Shown here piece by piece: positions 1 to 13,770 of a stretch of 64,000 nucleotides of DNA. The DNA is from Geodermatophilus bullaregiensis (GTDB lineage: Bacteria; Actinomycetota; Actinomycetes; Mycobacteriales; Geodermatophilaceae). The notes beneath the pieces are model-generated. The model saw nothing but the letters and a program-made list of their open reading frames with translations, was not told the origin of the DNA and did not search any database. A program made the position numbers and the translations under genes. Numbering within the stretch: the stretch's first letter is position 1; each line of letters begins with the position of its first letter. The DNA is taken from the NCBI RefSeq assembly GCF_016907675.1, contig NZ_JAFBCJ010000001.1, forward strand, positions 1,426,001-1,490,000, written 5' to 3'.

Positions 1-923
1 GGGATGCCGATCACGAGCGGCTCGCGGGTGCCGTCGGGGTGCACCAGCGTGACGACGACGTTCTTCAGCGTCGAGGCGGCGGTGTAGCCGGCGTCGGGGA
101 ACATCTCCCGCGCGACGGCGACCAGCGTCTCGATGGTCGGGGTGTCGGGGGTGTCCTCGACGTGCGCCTCGGGCAGCCCGTCGAGCGGGAGCGGCTCGGG
201 GACGACGGTGCTGACCGCCTCGACGTTGGCCGCGTAGCCCCCCGGCGACCGGACGAAGGTGTCCTCGCCGATGTCGGTCGGGTGCAGGAACTCCTCGCTC
301 CGTGAGCCGCCCATGGCCCCCGACACCGCCGAGACGACGACGTAGTCCAGGCCCAGCCGGTCGAAGACCCGGATGTAGGCGTCGCGGTGGGCGGCGTAGG
401 AGGCGTCCAGGCCGGCGTCGTCGACGTCGAAGGAGTAGCTGTCCTTCATCGTGAACTCGCGCCCGCGGAACAGCCCGGCACGGGGCCGCGCCTCGTCCCG
501 GTACTTGGTCTGGATCTGGTACAGCGACAGCGGCAGGTCCTTGTACGACGAGTACAGGTCCTTCACCAGGAGCGTGAACATCTCCTCGTGCGTGGGGCCG
601 AGCAGGAAGTCCGCCCCCCGGCGGTCCTGCAGGCGGAAGAGGTTCGGGCCGTACTCGGTCCACCGGTTGGTCGCCTCGTAGGGCTCGCGCGGCAACAGGG
701 CCGGGAAGTGCACCTCCTGCGCGCCCATCGCGTCCATCTCCTCGCGGACGACGCGCTCGACGTTGCGGAACACGCGGTAGCCCAGCGGCAGCCAGGTGAA
801 GCCGCCCGGCGCGGCCCGCCGGATGTACCCGGCCCGCACGAGCAGGCGGTGGCTGGGGACCTCGGCGTCGGCCGGGTCGTCGCGCAGGGTGCGCAGGAAC
901 AGCGTCGACATGCGAAGGAGCAC
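1..923 (-). CDS. proS: Proline--tRNA ligase, N-terminal part (runs off window)
   Basis: Cytoplasmic class II aminoacyl-tRNA synthetase that charges tRNA-Pro. About 307 N-terminal residues are visible; the rest lies beyond the left edge. The N-terminus has the bacterial ProRS pattern ([16 protein letters not shown]). The class II motif 2 region follows ([11 protein letters not shown], then [16 protein letters not shown]). The visible end lies in the bacterial-type inserted editing domain ([14 protein letters not shown]). I chose the GTG at 923 because a GGGAGG Shine-Dalgarno sequence sits about 10 nt upstream. An in-frame ATG at 911 (MSTLFLR) and an ATG at 932 that abuts the SD are alternatives. 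It is divergent from the YdeI-like gene. Identity is secure; only the exact start is open. Confidence 0.95.
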   Translation of the reverse strand, partial: MLLRMSTLFLRTLRDDPADAEVPSHRLLVRAGYIRRAAPGGFTWLPLGYRVFRNVERVVREEMDAMGAQEVHFPALLPREPYEATNRWTEYGPNLFRLQDRRGADFLLGPTHEEMFTLLVKDLYSSYKDLPLSLYQIQTKYRDEARPRAGLFRGREFTMKDSYSFDVDDAGLDASYAAHRDAYIRVFDRLGLDYVVVSAVSGAMGGSRSEEFLHPTDIGEDTFVRSPGGYAANVEAVSTVVPEPLPLDGLPEAHVEDTPDTPTIETLVAVAREMFPDAGYTAASTLKNVVVTLVHPDGTREPLVIGI

Positions 924-1051
924 GGACGTCATCCTCCCAGGCCGTGCACCGGCTCTCCCGCGGCCACCGTGCCGGAGGGGCCGGACCGATGAGTCCGCCG
1001 TACCGTGCCGGTCTCCTCGGCAGCAGAGGACCGCACGGAGCGGGGCGACGG

Positions 1052-1516
1052 GTGACCGAGCAGCGCAGCGTGACGTTCGAGACGACGGTGGCCGCGAGCG
1101 GCAACAACACCGGGATCGAGGTCCCGCCCGAGGTCATCGACGAGCTGGGGGCGGGCCGGCGACCGCCGGTCGTCGTCGACGTCGACGGCTACGAGTACCG
1201 CAGCACCGTGGGGGTCGTGGGCGGCCGGCACCTCGTCAGCATCAGCGCGGCCGTCCGGCAGGCCACGGGGCTGGCGGCCGGGGACCCGATCCGCGTCACC
1301 CTGACCGTGGCCGACACCCCGCGCGAGGTGGCCGTCCCCGCCGACCTCGCCGCCGCCCTGGCCGCCGACGAGCGGGCCGGGGCCTTCTTCGCGACGCTGT
1401 CGAACAGCCTGCAGCGCCACCACGTCGACACGGTCACCGGCGCGAAGACCGCCGAGACGCGGCAGCGGCGCATCGAGAAGGCCGTCGCGCTCTTCCGCGA
1501 GGGCAGGAAGCGGTGA
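1052..1516 (+). CDS. YdeI/OmpD-associated family protein (DUF1905-like)
   Basis: A 154-residue soluble protein of unknown biochemical role. The N-terminal half ([20 protein letters not shown]) resembles the DUF1905 beta-barrel domain. The C-terminal half ([22 protein letters not shown], then [19 protein letters not shown]) is the helical YdeI/OmdA-type segment. I chose the GTG at 1052 because a GGAG lies 11 nt upstream and family similarity begins at VTFETTV. The frame stays open upstream to 944, but that stretch has no family character. It is divergent from proS and convergent with the amidohydrolase, so it is probably transcribed alone. The family call is firm; a function is not known. Confidence 0.8.
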   Translation: MTEQRSVTFETTVAASGNNTGIEVPPEVIDELGAGRRPPVVVDVDGYEYRSTVGVVGGRHLVSISAAVRQATGLAAGDPIRVTLTVADTPREVAVPADLAAALAADERAGAFFATLSNSLQRHHVDTVTGAKTAETRQRRIEKAVALFREGRKR

Positions 1517-1552
1517 CGGCCGCCACCGGGCCGCGCACCGGCCGGGCGCCGG

Positions 1553-2644
1553 TCAGACCACCCGGCCGCGGAGGACGGTGAGCACCGGCCGGGCGAGGGT
1601 GCCGAGGTCGGCGCGCGGGTCGGCGTCGTAGACGACGACGTCGGCCGGCGCCCCCTCCTCGATGCCGCGCAGCCCCAGCCACTCCCGCGCCGCCCAGGAC
1701 GCCCCGGCCAGCGCCGCCTCGGCCGGGATGCCGGCCTGGCACAGCGCCCACACCTCCTCGGCGATCCGGCCGTGCTCGATGCCGCCGCCGGCGTCGGTGC
1801 CGGCGAACACCGGCACCCCGGCCTCGTACGCCGCCCGGACGACGGCGCCGGCGCCGGCGTACAGGCGCCGCATCGTGCTGGCGTAGGTGGGGAACCGCTT
1901 CTCCCCCGCCTCGGCGAAACCCGGGAAGTTCTCCACGTTGACCAGCGTCGGGACGACGGCGGTCCCGCGGGCGGCCATCTCGGCGAGCAGGTCCTCGGTC
2001 AGCCCGGTGCCGTGCTCGATGCAGTCGATGCCGGCACGGATGAGGTCGGGCAGCGCGTCGGTGCCGAAGGTGTGCGCGGTGACCCGGGCGCCCTCCTCGT
2101 GCGCCGCCGCCATCGCCGCGGCCAGGACGTCGGCCGGCCACTCGGGCGCGAGGTCGCCCACGCCGCGGTCGATCCAGTCGCCGACGAGCTTGACCCAGCC
2201 GTCGCCGCGGCGGGCCTGCACGCGCACCTCCGCGACGAGGTCCCCGGGCTCGCGCTCCACGCCCAGGCCCGGCAGGTAGCGGCGGGTGCGGGCGATGTGC
2301 CGGCCGGCCCGGACGATCCGCGGCAGGTCGGGCTCGTCGTCCAGCGCCCGGGTGTCCACCGGTGAGCCGCAGTCGCGCAGCGCCAGCACGCCCGCCGCGC
2401 GCTCGGCCAGCGCCTGCTCGCGCAGGCCGGCGAGGTCCTCGACGAACACGCCGCCGCGGCCGATGCCGACGTGGCAGTGCGCGTCGACCAGCCCGGGCAG
2501 CAGCCAGCCGCCGGCACCCACCGTCTCCGCGCCGGGCACCGGCTCGAACGTGATGCGCCCGTCGCGGACCCACAGGTCGCGGTGCTCACCCGCGGGGAGG
2601 ACGACCCCGGAGAGGTGCAGGTCCGGCAGCCGCGGGTCGCTCAC
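1553..2644 (-). CDS. Imidazolonepropionase-like amidohydrolase
   Basis: Metal-dependent hydrolase of the amidohydrolase superfamily, 363 residues, probably cytoplasmic because no signal peptide is seen. Visible metal-site elements are DAHCHVG near the N-terminus, the histidines in VTAHTFG and CIEHGTG, and the late aspartate in FAGTDAGGGI. A C-terminal beta-strand extension (ADVVVYDADPRADLGTL) closes the composite domain. Its ATG overlaps the ffh stop codon by 4 nt (ATGA), so it is likely translationally coupled to ffh and is the last gene of that run. The substrate cannot be told from sequence; imidazolonepropionase, prolidase-like or cyclic imidate substrates are all compatible. No other histidine-degradation gene is nearby. 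Confidence 0.8.
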   Translation of the reverse strand: MSDPRLPDLHLSGVVLPAGEHRDLWVRDGRITFEPVPGAETVGAGGWLLPGLVDAHCHVGIGRGGVFVEDLAGLREQALAERAAGVLALRDCGSPVDTRALDDEPDLPRIVRAGRHIARTRRYLPGLGVEREPGDLVAEVRVQARRGDGWVKLVGDWIDRGVGDLAPEWPADVLAAAMAAAHEEGARVTAHTFGTDALPDLIRAGIDCIEHGTGLTEDLLAEMAARGTAVVPTLVNVENFPGFAEAGEKRFPTYASTMRRLYAGAGAVVRAAYEAGVPVFAGTDAGGGIEHGRIAEEVWALCQAGIPAEAALAGASWAAREWLGLRGIEEGAPADVVVYDADPRADLGTLARPVLTVLRGRVV

Positions 2645-4206
2645 CGGCCGGGCCGCTCGTCCTTGAACTGGCTGAAGTCGAGCTTGCTGAGGTCGGGCAG
2701 CGCCTGACCGGGCGGGAGCGAGGGCATGCCGCCGGGCAGCTGGCCGGGGAACCCGGCGCCGGTGGGCAGCCCCGGGGCGCCCGCGGGCCGGCGGGCGGGG
2801 GCCTTGCCCTTGCCCTTCTTGCCGCCCTTGCCCTTCTTCGACTGGGCCTGCATCTGGCGGCCGCGGGCCTTCTTCGACATGGGGCCCATCCCGGGCAGGC
2901 CCATGCTCCCGGCCATCTGGCCCATCATCTTCTGCGCCTGCGCGAAGCGCTCCAGCAGCTGGTTGACCTCGGTGACGGTCACGCCCGAGCCGTTGGCGAT
3001 GCGCACGCGGCGCGAGGCGTTGATGATCCTGGAGTCGACCCGCTCCTGGGGCGTCATCGAGCGGATGATCGCCGCCGTGCGGTCCAGGTCGCGGTCGTCG
3101 ACCTGCTTGAGCTGCTCCTTCATCGCCCCGGCGCCGGGCAGCATGCCGAGCAGGTTGGCGATCGGGCCCATCTTGCGGATGGCCATCATCTGCTCGAGGA
3201 AGTCCTCGAGCGTGAAGCCCTCGCGGCTGGCGAGCTTGCCGGCCATCTTCTCGGCCTGGTCGGCGTCGAAGGCCTGCTCGGCCTGCTCGATGAGGGTGAG
3301 CACGTCGCCCATCCCGAGGATGCGCGAGGCCATCCGCTCGGGGTGGAAGACGTCGAAGTCGCTGAGCTTCTCGCCGGTGGAGGCGAACATGATCGGCTGC
3401 CCGGTCACGTACCGCACCGAGAGGGCGGCGCCACCGCGGGCGTCGCCGTCGAGCTTGGTGAGGACGACACCGCTGAAGCCGACGCCGTCGCGGAACGCCT
3501 CGGCCGTGGTGACGGCGTCCTGGCCGATCATCGCGTCGACGACGAACAGCGTCTCGTCGGGGCGCACGGCGTCGCGGATGCCGGCGGCCTGGGCCATCAG
3601 CTCGGCGTCGATGCCCAGCCGGCCGGCGGTGTCGACGACGACGACGTCGTGCTGGGTGCGGCGGGCGTGCTCGATCGAGTCGGCGGCCACCCGGATCGGG
3701 TCGCCGACGCCGTTGCCCGGCTCGGGCGCGTACACGTCGACGCCGGCCTGCTGGGCGACGATCGAGAGCTGGTTGACCGCGTTGGGCCGCTGCAGGTCGC
3801 AGGCCACCAGCAGCGGGGTGTGGCCCTGCGACCGCAGCCAGCGGCCGAGCTTGCCGGCCAGCGTGGTCTTGCCGGAGCCCTGCAGGCCGGCGAGCATGAC
3901 CACCGTGGGCGACTGCTTGGCGTAGCGCAGCCGGCGGGTCTCGCCACCGAGGATCTGGACGAGCTCCTCGTTGACGATCTTGATGACCTGCTGCGCGGGG
4001 TTGAGCGCCTGCGAGACCTCCGCCCCGCGGGCCCGCTCCTTGACGGCGTTGATGAAGGCCCGCACCGCCGGCAGCGCGACGTCGGCCTCCAGCAGCGCGA
4101 TGCGGATCTCGCGCGCGGTGGCGTCGATGTCGGCGTCGGTCAGCCGGCCCTTGCCCCGCAGGCCGGTGAAGACCTTGTCGAGGCGGTCGGAGAGTGTCTC
4201 GAACAC
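2641..4206 (-). CDS. ffh: Signal recognition particle protein Ffh (SRP54)
   Basis: GTPase subunit of the signal recognition particle. It binds signal sequences and 4.5S RNA and delivers nascent membrane proteins to FtsY, which is also encoded in this window. Length 521 residues. The helical N domain occupies about residues 1-90. The G domain has the P-loop GLQGSGKT at 107-114, DTAGR at 192-196 and TKLDGD at 250-255. The methionine-rich M domain follows (KMMGQMAGSMGLPGMGPM). The C-terminal tail is Lys/Gly/Pro rich. The TACCCT hexamer near 4258-4263 on the minus strand could be a -10 element. The amidohydrolase overlaps its 3' end by 4 nt. Confidence 0.97.
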   Translation of the reverse strand: MFETLSDRLDKVFTGLRGKGRLTDADIDATAREIRIALLEADVALPAVRAFINAVKERARGAEVSQALNPAQQVIKIVNEELVQILGGETRRLRYAKQSPTVVMLAGLQGSGKTTLAGKLGRWLRSQGHTPLLVACDLQRPNAVNQLSIVAQQAGVDVYAPEPGNGVGDPIRVAADSIEHARRTQHDVVVVDTAGRLGIDAELMAQAAGIRDAVRPDETLFVVDAMIGQDAVTTAEAFRDGVGFSGVVLTKLDGDARGGAALSVRYVTGQPIMFASTGEKLSDFDVFHPERMASRILGMGDVLTLIEQAEQAFDADQAEKMAGKLASREGFTLEDFLEQMMAIRKMGPIANLLGMLPGAGAMKEQLKQVDDRDLDRTAAIIRSMTPQERVDSRIINASRRVRIANGSGVTVTEVNQLLERFAQAQKMMGQMAGSMGLPGMGPMSKKARGRQMQAQSKKGKGGKKGKGKAPARRPAGAPGLPTGAGFPGQLPGGMPSLPPGQALPDLSKLDFSQFKDERPGR

Positions 4207-4297
4207 GAGCAGTCCTCAGCAGTCACGGGCACGGACGGACCGCGCCACCTGACCCCAGGGTATCGAGCCTGCAGGGCGTGGCCGGGTCGGTGCGCTG

Positions 4298-4501
4298 CTA
4301 GGCCGCGCGCCGCGCCACCGCCTCGACGACGGTCTCCAGGCCCCCGAGGAAGAACGCGGCGCCGCAGCCGGTGCACACCCACTCCGGGCACTCGGCGCCG
4401 TCGTCGGTGTGCCCGTCGGCGCACGGCGGCTGCTCGAACACCCGGGTCTCGGCGCAGGTGGGGCAGGGCCACTCGGGCTGCACGGACAGCTGGGCGTCCA
4501 C
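4298..4501 (-). CDS. Small double-CxxC zinc ribbon protein, conserved hypothetical
   Basis: A 67-residue protein with two CxxC knuckles, CPTC near residue 13 and CTGC near residue 43, separated by an acidic Cys/His-containing stretch (CADGHTDDGAEC). It ends in a hydrophobic helix (LGGLETVVEAVARRAA). The pattern is that of a zinc ribbon. I chose the GTG at 4501 because GAGGAG lies 6 nt upstream; an in-frame ATG at 4546 has no such site. It sits alone between glnD and ffh. No catalytic motif is visible and I do not recognise a named family, so it may be a nucleic-acid- or protein-binding accessory factor. Confidence 0.7.
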   Translation of the reverse strand: MDAQLSVQPEWPCPTCAETRVFEQPPCADGHTDDGAECPEWVCTGCGAAFFLGGLETVVEAVARRAA

Positions 4502-4618
4502 GTGGGGCTCCTCTCGCGGGTCGGCGGCGGGACGCTCCGGTCCCACTCGTCCGCGACCGTCGCACGCCCCTCCGACAGTCCCGGGCGGACACGCCCCGCC
4601 GGCCGCGTCCGGCTGGGG

Positions 4619-7024
4619 TCAGCCCGGACCGGGCTCCCCGGGCGCCCCGCCGCTGTGCGCGGCGGCCGGCACCGCGCCGCGCGTCGCGGCGACCAGGGCG
4701 GCCTCCACCCGCGCCCGCTGCTCGGCGTCGATCGGGCAGCCGGCCGGGTTGGAGACGTAGAAGTAGTCGGCCGCGTCGGCACCGAGGGTCTCGATCCGCG
4801 CGCTGGTGACGTCGAGCCCCTCGGCGGCGAGCGCGGCGGTGAGCCGGTACAGCAGGCCCGCCCGGTCGGTCGCGCGCACCTCCACGATGCTGGTCGCCTC
4901 GCCGCTGACCTCCGAGTCGTGCCAGGAGATCCGCGGCAGGGCCGCCCGGACGGCGTCCTGCCGGTAGTCGGCCTCGCGCTGGCGGAGCCGGTCGGCCAGC
5001 GGCAGCGTGCCCTCCAGCGCGGCGCGGACGGCGTCGGCGAGGATCGTCGGCTGCGGCGCGCGGCCGAAGCGCGGGCGGACGGCGAAGACCGCGGTCGCCC
5101 GGCCGCCCAGCACGTTGACCTTCGCCGCCCGGACGTCGAGCTGGTTGAGCGCGAGCACCCCGGACAGCCGGCTGAACAGCCCCGGCCGGTCGGGCGCGCC
5201 GATGGTGACCTGCTGGCCGTCGGCGACGTCCTCCACGCCCACGGTGACCGTGTCCGCGGCGTCGTCGCCCGGCCGGTGCACGCTCGGCTCGGTGGGGTGC
5301 AGCACCGGGTCCGGGTCGCGGCCCGCGGTGACGGGGGCGCCCAGCCGGGCCTGCACGCGGGCGACGAGGTGCGCGACCAGGTGCGCCTTCCACGGCGACC
5401 ACGCCGAGGTGCTCGTGGCGGCGCCGTCGGCCTGGGCCAGGGCGTGCAGCAGCTGCAGCACCTGCGGGTCCTCGCCGATCGTCGTCGCGACGCGGTCGAT
5501 GGTGGCGGGGTCGTCGATGTCGCGGCGCGTGGCGGTGTCGGGCAGCAGCAGGTGGTGGCGCACGAGCGTGCCGACGGTGGCCACGTCGGCGTCGCCGAAC
5601 CCCATGCGGGCGGCGATCGCGGCGGCCACCGGCGCGCCGACGACGCTGTGGTCGCCGGGCCAGCCCTTGCCGACGTCGTGCAGCAGCGCGGCGACCAGGA
5701 GCAGGTCGGGCCGGTCGACGTCGTGGGTGAGCTCCGCGGCGGCCGCGGCGGCCTCGACCAGGTGCCGGTCGACGGTGAAGCGGTGCCACGGGTGGCGCTG
5801 CGGGAGCGAGCGGATGCGGTCCCACTCCGGCAGGAACCGCGCGAGCAGCCCCTCCTGGTCGAGCTGCTCGAGGACCGGCACGGCCGGGCGGCCGCTGGCC
5901 AGCAGCCGCAGGAACCACCAGCGGACCTCCGCCGGCCAGGGCTCGGGCACCGGCGGCGAGTGCACCGCGAGCACGCGGAGCGTGTAGGGCGACAGCAGCA
6001 GGTCCGCGCGCGCGGCGGCGGCCGCCCCGCGCAGGGCCAGACCCGGGTCGGCGGCCGGGCGGGCGTCGCGGGCGAGGACGACCTCGTCGCCCTGGCGCAC
6101 CACGCCCTCGGCCAGCGGCTCGCGCTGCACCCGCCGGTAGCGGGCGCGGGGACGGCGGACCAGGGCGGCCTCGACCCGCCGCCAGGTGTCGTCGGCGACG
6201 AAGGCCAGGCGCCGGCCGGCGAGGCTGACCTCGCGCAGCAGCTGGTCCTCGTCGGCCAGTCCGAGGGCGGCGGCGACCGGGCGCTGCTCCTGCCGGACCA
6301 GGACGTCGCCGGCCCGGCCCGACCGGCGGCGCAGCTCGTCGCGCACGTCGAGCAGGAAGCCGTAGACCGCCTCGAGCTCGGCGGAGGGCTCGTCGACCAG
6401 CTGGGCGGCGGCCACCGCGCGCAGCACCTGGCCCTCGCGCAGGCCGCCGTAGGCCTCCTTGAGGTCGGGCTCGAGGAGGAAGGCCAGCTCGCCGACCTGC
6501 CGGGCGCGGGTGCGGCGCAGGTCGCGCAGCTGGGGCAGCAGCCGCCCGGCCGACTGGCGCCAGCTGGCCAGGGTCGCGGTGCGCAGTGCGGCGGCGAGCC
6601 CGGTGTCCCCGGCGACCAGGCGGGCGTCGAGCAGCCCGAGGCCGGCCTTGACGTCGGTGGAGGCCACCGCGACCGCCTCGGCGACCGACCGGACCGAGTG
6701 GTCCAGCCGCACCCCGGCGTCCCAGATCGGGTACCAGACGGCGTCGGCCAGCGCGGCCACCTCCGGCCGGCCGTCGTGCACCAGCACGAGGTCGAGGTCG
6801 CCGTGCGGCGGGGGCTCGCGCCGGCCGAGGCTGCCGACGGCGACCAGGGCGACACCGTCGGTGCCGGTGCGCGGCGGTTCCGCTGCACGCCCACCCGGGC
6901 CCCGGCGCTGCCGTGCCGGCGGCGTCCCGGTGACCGCGTCGGTCAGCAGGCCGCCCAGCCAGGCGTCGAGGACCCGCACCCGCTCGGCGCGGGGCAGGTC
7001 GGGCAGTGCCCCGAGGTCCAGCAC
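4619..7024 (-). CDS. glnD: [Protein-PII] uridylyl/adenylyltransferase GlnD
   Basis: Bifunctional nitrogen sensor that nucleotidylates and de-nucleotidylates PII (GlnB) according to glutamine level; in actinobacteria the modification is generally adenylylation. About 801 residues from the GTG at 7024. Domains in order: a nucleotidyltransferase domain with VGSLGRREPPPHGDLDL, where glycine replaces the more usual serine before DLDL; a central helical domain; an HD domain (LLVAALLHDVGKGWPGDH); and two C-terminal ACT domains (PDRPGLFSRLSGV and TDRAGLLYRLTAAL). The GTG at 7024 follows a G-rich stretch; an upstream GTG at 7090 adds a low-complexity segment. It follows amt and glnB on the same strand, with a palindromic element between glnB and glnD. 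Confidence 0.95.
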   Translation of the reverse strand: MLDLGALPDLPRAERVRVLDAWLGGLLTDAVTGTPPARQRRGPGGRAAEPPRTGTDGVALVAVGSLGRREPPPHGDLDLVLVHDGRPEVAALADAVWYPIWDAGVRLDHSVRSVAEAVAVASTDVKAGLGLLDARLVAGDTGLAAALRTATLASWRQSAGRLLPQLRDLRRTRARQVGELAFLLEPDLKEAYGGLREGQVLRAVAAAQLVDEPSAELEAVYGFLLDVRDELRRRSGRAGDVLVRQEQRPVAAALGLADEDQLLREVSLAGRRLAFVADDTWRRVEAALVRRPRARYRRVQREPLAEGVVRQGDEVVLARDARPAADPGLALRGAAAAARADLLLSPYTLRVLAVHSPPVPEPWPAEVRWWFLRLLASGRPAVPVLEQLDQEGLLARFLPEWDRIRSLPQRHPWHRFTVDRHLVEAAAAAAELTHDVDRPDLLLVAALLHDVGKGWPGDHSVVGAPVAAAIAARMGFGDADVATVGTLVRHHLLLPDTATRRDIDDPATIDRVATTIGEDPQVLQLLHALAQADGAATSTSAWSPWKAHLVAHLVARVQARLGAPVTAGRDPDPVLHPTEPSVHRPGDDAADTVTVGVEDVADGQQVTIGAPDRPGLFSRLSGVLALNQLDVRAAKVNVLGGRATAVFAVRPRFGRAPQPTILADAVRAALEGTLPLADRLRQREADYRQDAVRAALPRISWHDSEVSGEATSIVEVRATDRAGLLYRLTAALAAEGLDVTSARIETLGADAADYFYVSNPAGCPIDAEQRARVEAALVAATRGAVPAAAHSGGAPGEPGPG

Positions 7025-7100
7025 GCTTCCCCCAGTCGGTCGTTCAGGAGGTGGGACGGCGTCGGCCGGGGCGGTGGACTCCCCCACCACCCCGGCCGAC

Positions 7101-7158
7101 CGGCCCCCTTGCAGGGTCCCGCCCCGAGCCTGCGAGGGGTGGGGGCAAGGGGTCCTTC
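7101..7158 (-). repeat. Palindromic intergenic element, family A, copy A3
   Basis: Read on the minus strand, the element begins AGGACCCC a few bases after the glnB stop codon and ends GGGGGCC. The outer stem is CCCCTTGC with GCAAGGGG, the inner stem is CCCC with GGGG, and the loop is TCGCAGGCTC. The same loop and layout occur at 14574-14633 and 18209-18266. The stem bases differ but stay complementary. It fills part of the glnB-glnD gap inside an apparent operon. Confidence 0.8.
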
Positions 7159-7160
7159 TC

Positions 7161-11958
<4,798 letters not shown>

Positions 11959-12029
11959 GGCCGCCAGTCTCCCAGCCCCCGCACCGCAGGGTCTGGGCGG
12001 AACCCAGGTCGGTGGGACAGTCTGAGGGC

Positions 12030-13757
12030 ATGCCGCTGCCCACCGGGGACACCCCCGCCCTCCTGCTCGGTCCCCTCCTGCGGCACGTCGACCCGGTGTC
12101 GGCGACCGTGTGGGTGGAGACCGACCGCCCCTGCGAGGTCGAGGTGCTCGGCCGGACCGTCCGCACCTTCCGCGTCGGCGGCCACTTCTACGCGCTGGTC
12201 CTGGTCGAGGACCTCGAGCCGGGCAGCACGACGCCCTACGAGGTGCGCCTCGACGGCGCCCGGGTGTGGCCGGAGGAGTCCTCGCCGTTCCCGCCGAGCC
12301 GGATCCGCACGCCCGGCCGGCCCGGGCCCTTCCGGCTGGCGTTCGGCTCCTGCCGCTACGCCGCGCCGACCACCGTCGACGTGGCCGAGGGCATCCCGCC
12401 CGACGCCCTGGACGCCTACGCCGAGCGGGTCGCCGCCCTGCCCGCGGACGAGTGGCCCGACGCGCTGGTGCTGCTCGGCGACCAGGTCTACGCCGACGAG
12501 CTGACGACGGCGACCCGCTCCTGGCTGGGCCTGCGCCGCGGCGAGCCGGTGCCCGAGGACGCCGAGGTGCGGGGCATGGAGGAGTACACGCGCCTCTACG
12601 CGGAGTCCTGGAGCGACCCGCAGGTGCGCTGGCTGCTGTCGACGATCCCGTCGTCGATGGTCTTCGACGACCACGAGATGATCGACGACTGGAACACCTC
12701 GGCGGCCTGGCGCAGGAGGATCACGGCCACGGACTGGTGGGACGAGCGGATCGCCGGCGGGCTGGTCAGCTACTTCGTGTACCAGCACCTGGGCAACCTC
12801 AGCCCGCAGGAGCTGGCGGAGAACACGACCTGGCAGGCGGTGCAGGCGCTGCCCGCCGACGCCGACGCCGAGCCGGTGCTGCGGGGGATGGCGCTGGCCG
12901 CCGACCGCGACCCGCGCTCGGTGCGCTGGAGCTACGTGCGCCACTGGGGCGAGGCGCGGCTGCTCATGGTCGACAGCCGGGCCGGCCGGGTGCTCGACGA
13001 GCAGGCCCGCCGGATGGTCGACGACGAGGAGTTCGCCTGGATCGAGGCGGCGATGCGCCAGGCGGTCGAGGACGGCGTCGAGCACCTGCTGATCGGCACG
13101 TCGCTGCCCTGGCTGCTCCCCCACGCCATCGACTCGATCGAGCGGTGGGACGAGGCGCTGGCCGTGCGGCACGAGGGGCGGCCGCTGGGCCGGCTGGCCG
13201 AGGCGCTGCGGCAGGCCGCCGACCTGGAGCACTGGGCGGCGTTCGGGCACTCCTTCGACCGGCTCGCCGCCGCGCTGCTGGCCGTCGCCCGCGGCGAGCA
13301 CGGCCGGGCGCCGTCGACGGCGCTGGTCCTCTCCGGGGACGTCCACCACGCCTACGCCGCCGAGGTCGTCGACCCCGGCGGCCTGGCGGCCCGGGTCCAC
13401 CAGCTCACCGTCTCCCCGCTGCACAACCAGGCGCCGCACCCGATCCGGGTGGGCTTCCGCATCGGCTGGAGCCGCTGGGCCCGGCGGCTCACCGGGACGA
13501 TCGCGCGGATGGCCCGGGTGCGGCCGGCCTCCGTCGAGTGGGCCAAGGCGGCCGGGCCCTACTTCGGCAACCAGGTGGGCGAGCTGGTCCTGGAGGGCCG
13601 GCAGGCGCGCTTCGTGCTGCACGTGAGCGACCACCGTCCCGACGGCGACGACGGCCTGCACCAGGTGCTGGACCTGCCGCTGGCCGACCCGACCGCCGAC
13701 CCGACGGCCGGCCGGACGGCCGACCCGGTGCCCGCTGCGACGGCTCCCGCCGGGTGA
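12030..13757 (+). CDS. PhoD-like phosphatase / metallophosphatase family
   Basis: A 575-residue metallophosphoesterase of the alkaline phosphatase D type. An N-terminal beta-sandwich (LLLGPLLRHVDPVSATVWVETD) is followed by the catalytic domain with FGSCRY, LLGDQVYADE, MVFDDHEMIDDW and LSGDVHHAY. These supply the metal-binding Asp, Asn-type and His positions. No signal peptide is seen, so unlike secreted PhoD it is probably cytoplasmic. The C-terminus has a short Ala-Asp-Pro-Thr repeat of no known use. The ATG at 12030 matches the family start; a GTG six codons upstream is possible. It runs directly into the EEP gene (13-nt gap), suggesting a two-gene operon for phosphoester hydrolysis. Confidence 0.87.
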   Translation: MPLPTGDTPALLLGPLLRHVDPVSATVWVETDRPCEVEVLGRTVRTFRVGGHFYALVLVEDLEPGSTTPYEVRLDGARVWPEESSPFPPSRIRTPGRPGPFRLAFGSCRYAAPTTVDVAEGIPPDALDAYAERVAALPADEWPDALVLLGDQVYADELTTATRSWLGLRRGEPVPEDAEVRGMEEYTRLYAESWSDPQVRWLLSTIPSSMVFDDHEMIDDWNTSAAWRRRITATDWWDERIAGGLVSYFVYQHLGNLSPQELAENTTWQAVQALPADADAEPVLRGMALAADRDPRSVRWSYVRHWGEARLLMVDSRAGRVLDEQARRMVDDEEFAWIEAAMRQAVEDGVEHLLIGTSLPWLLPHAIDSIERWDEALAVRHEGRPLGRLAEALRQAADLEHWAAFGHSFDRLAAALLAVARGEHGRAPSTALVLSGDVHHAYAAEVVDPGGLAARVHQLTVSPLHNQAPHPIRVGFRIGWSRWARRLTGTIARMARVRPASVEWAKAAGPYFGNQVGELVLEGRQARFVLHVSDHRPDGDDGLHQVLDLPLADPTADPTAGRTADPVPAATAPAG

Positions 13758-13770
13758 CAGGCTCGCGGGC

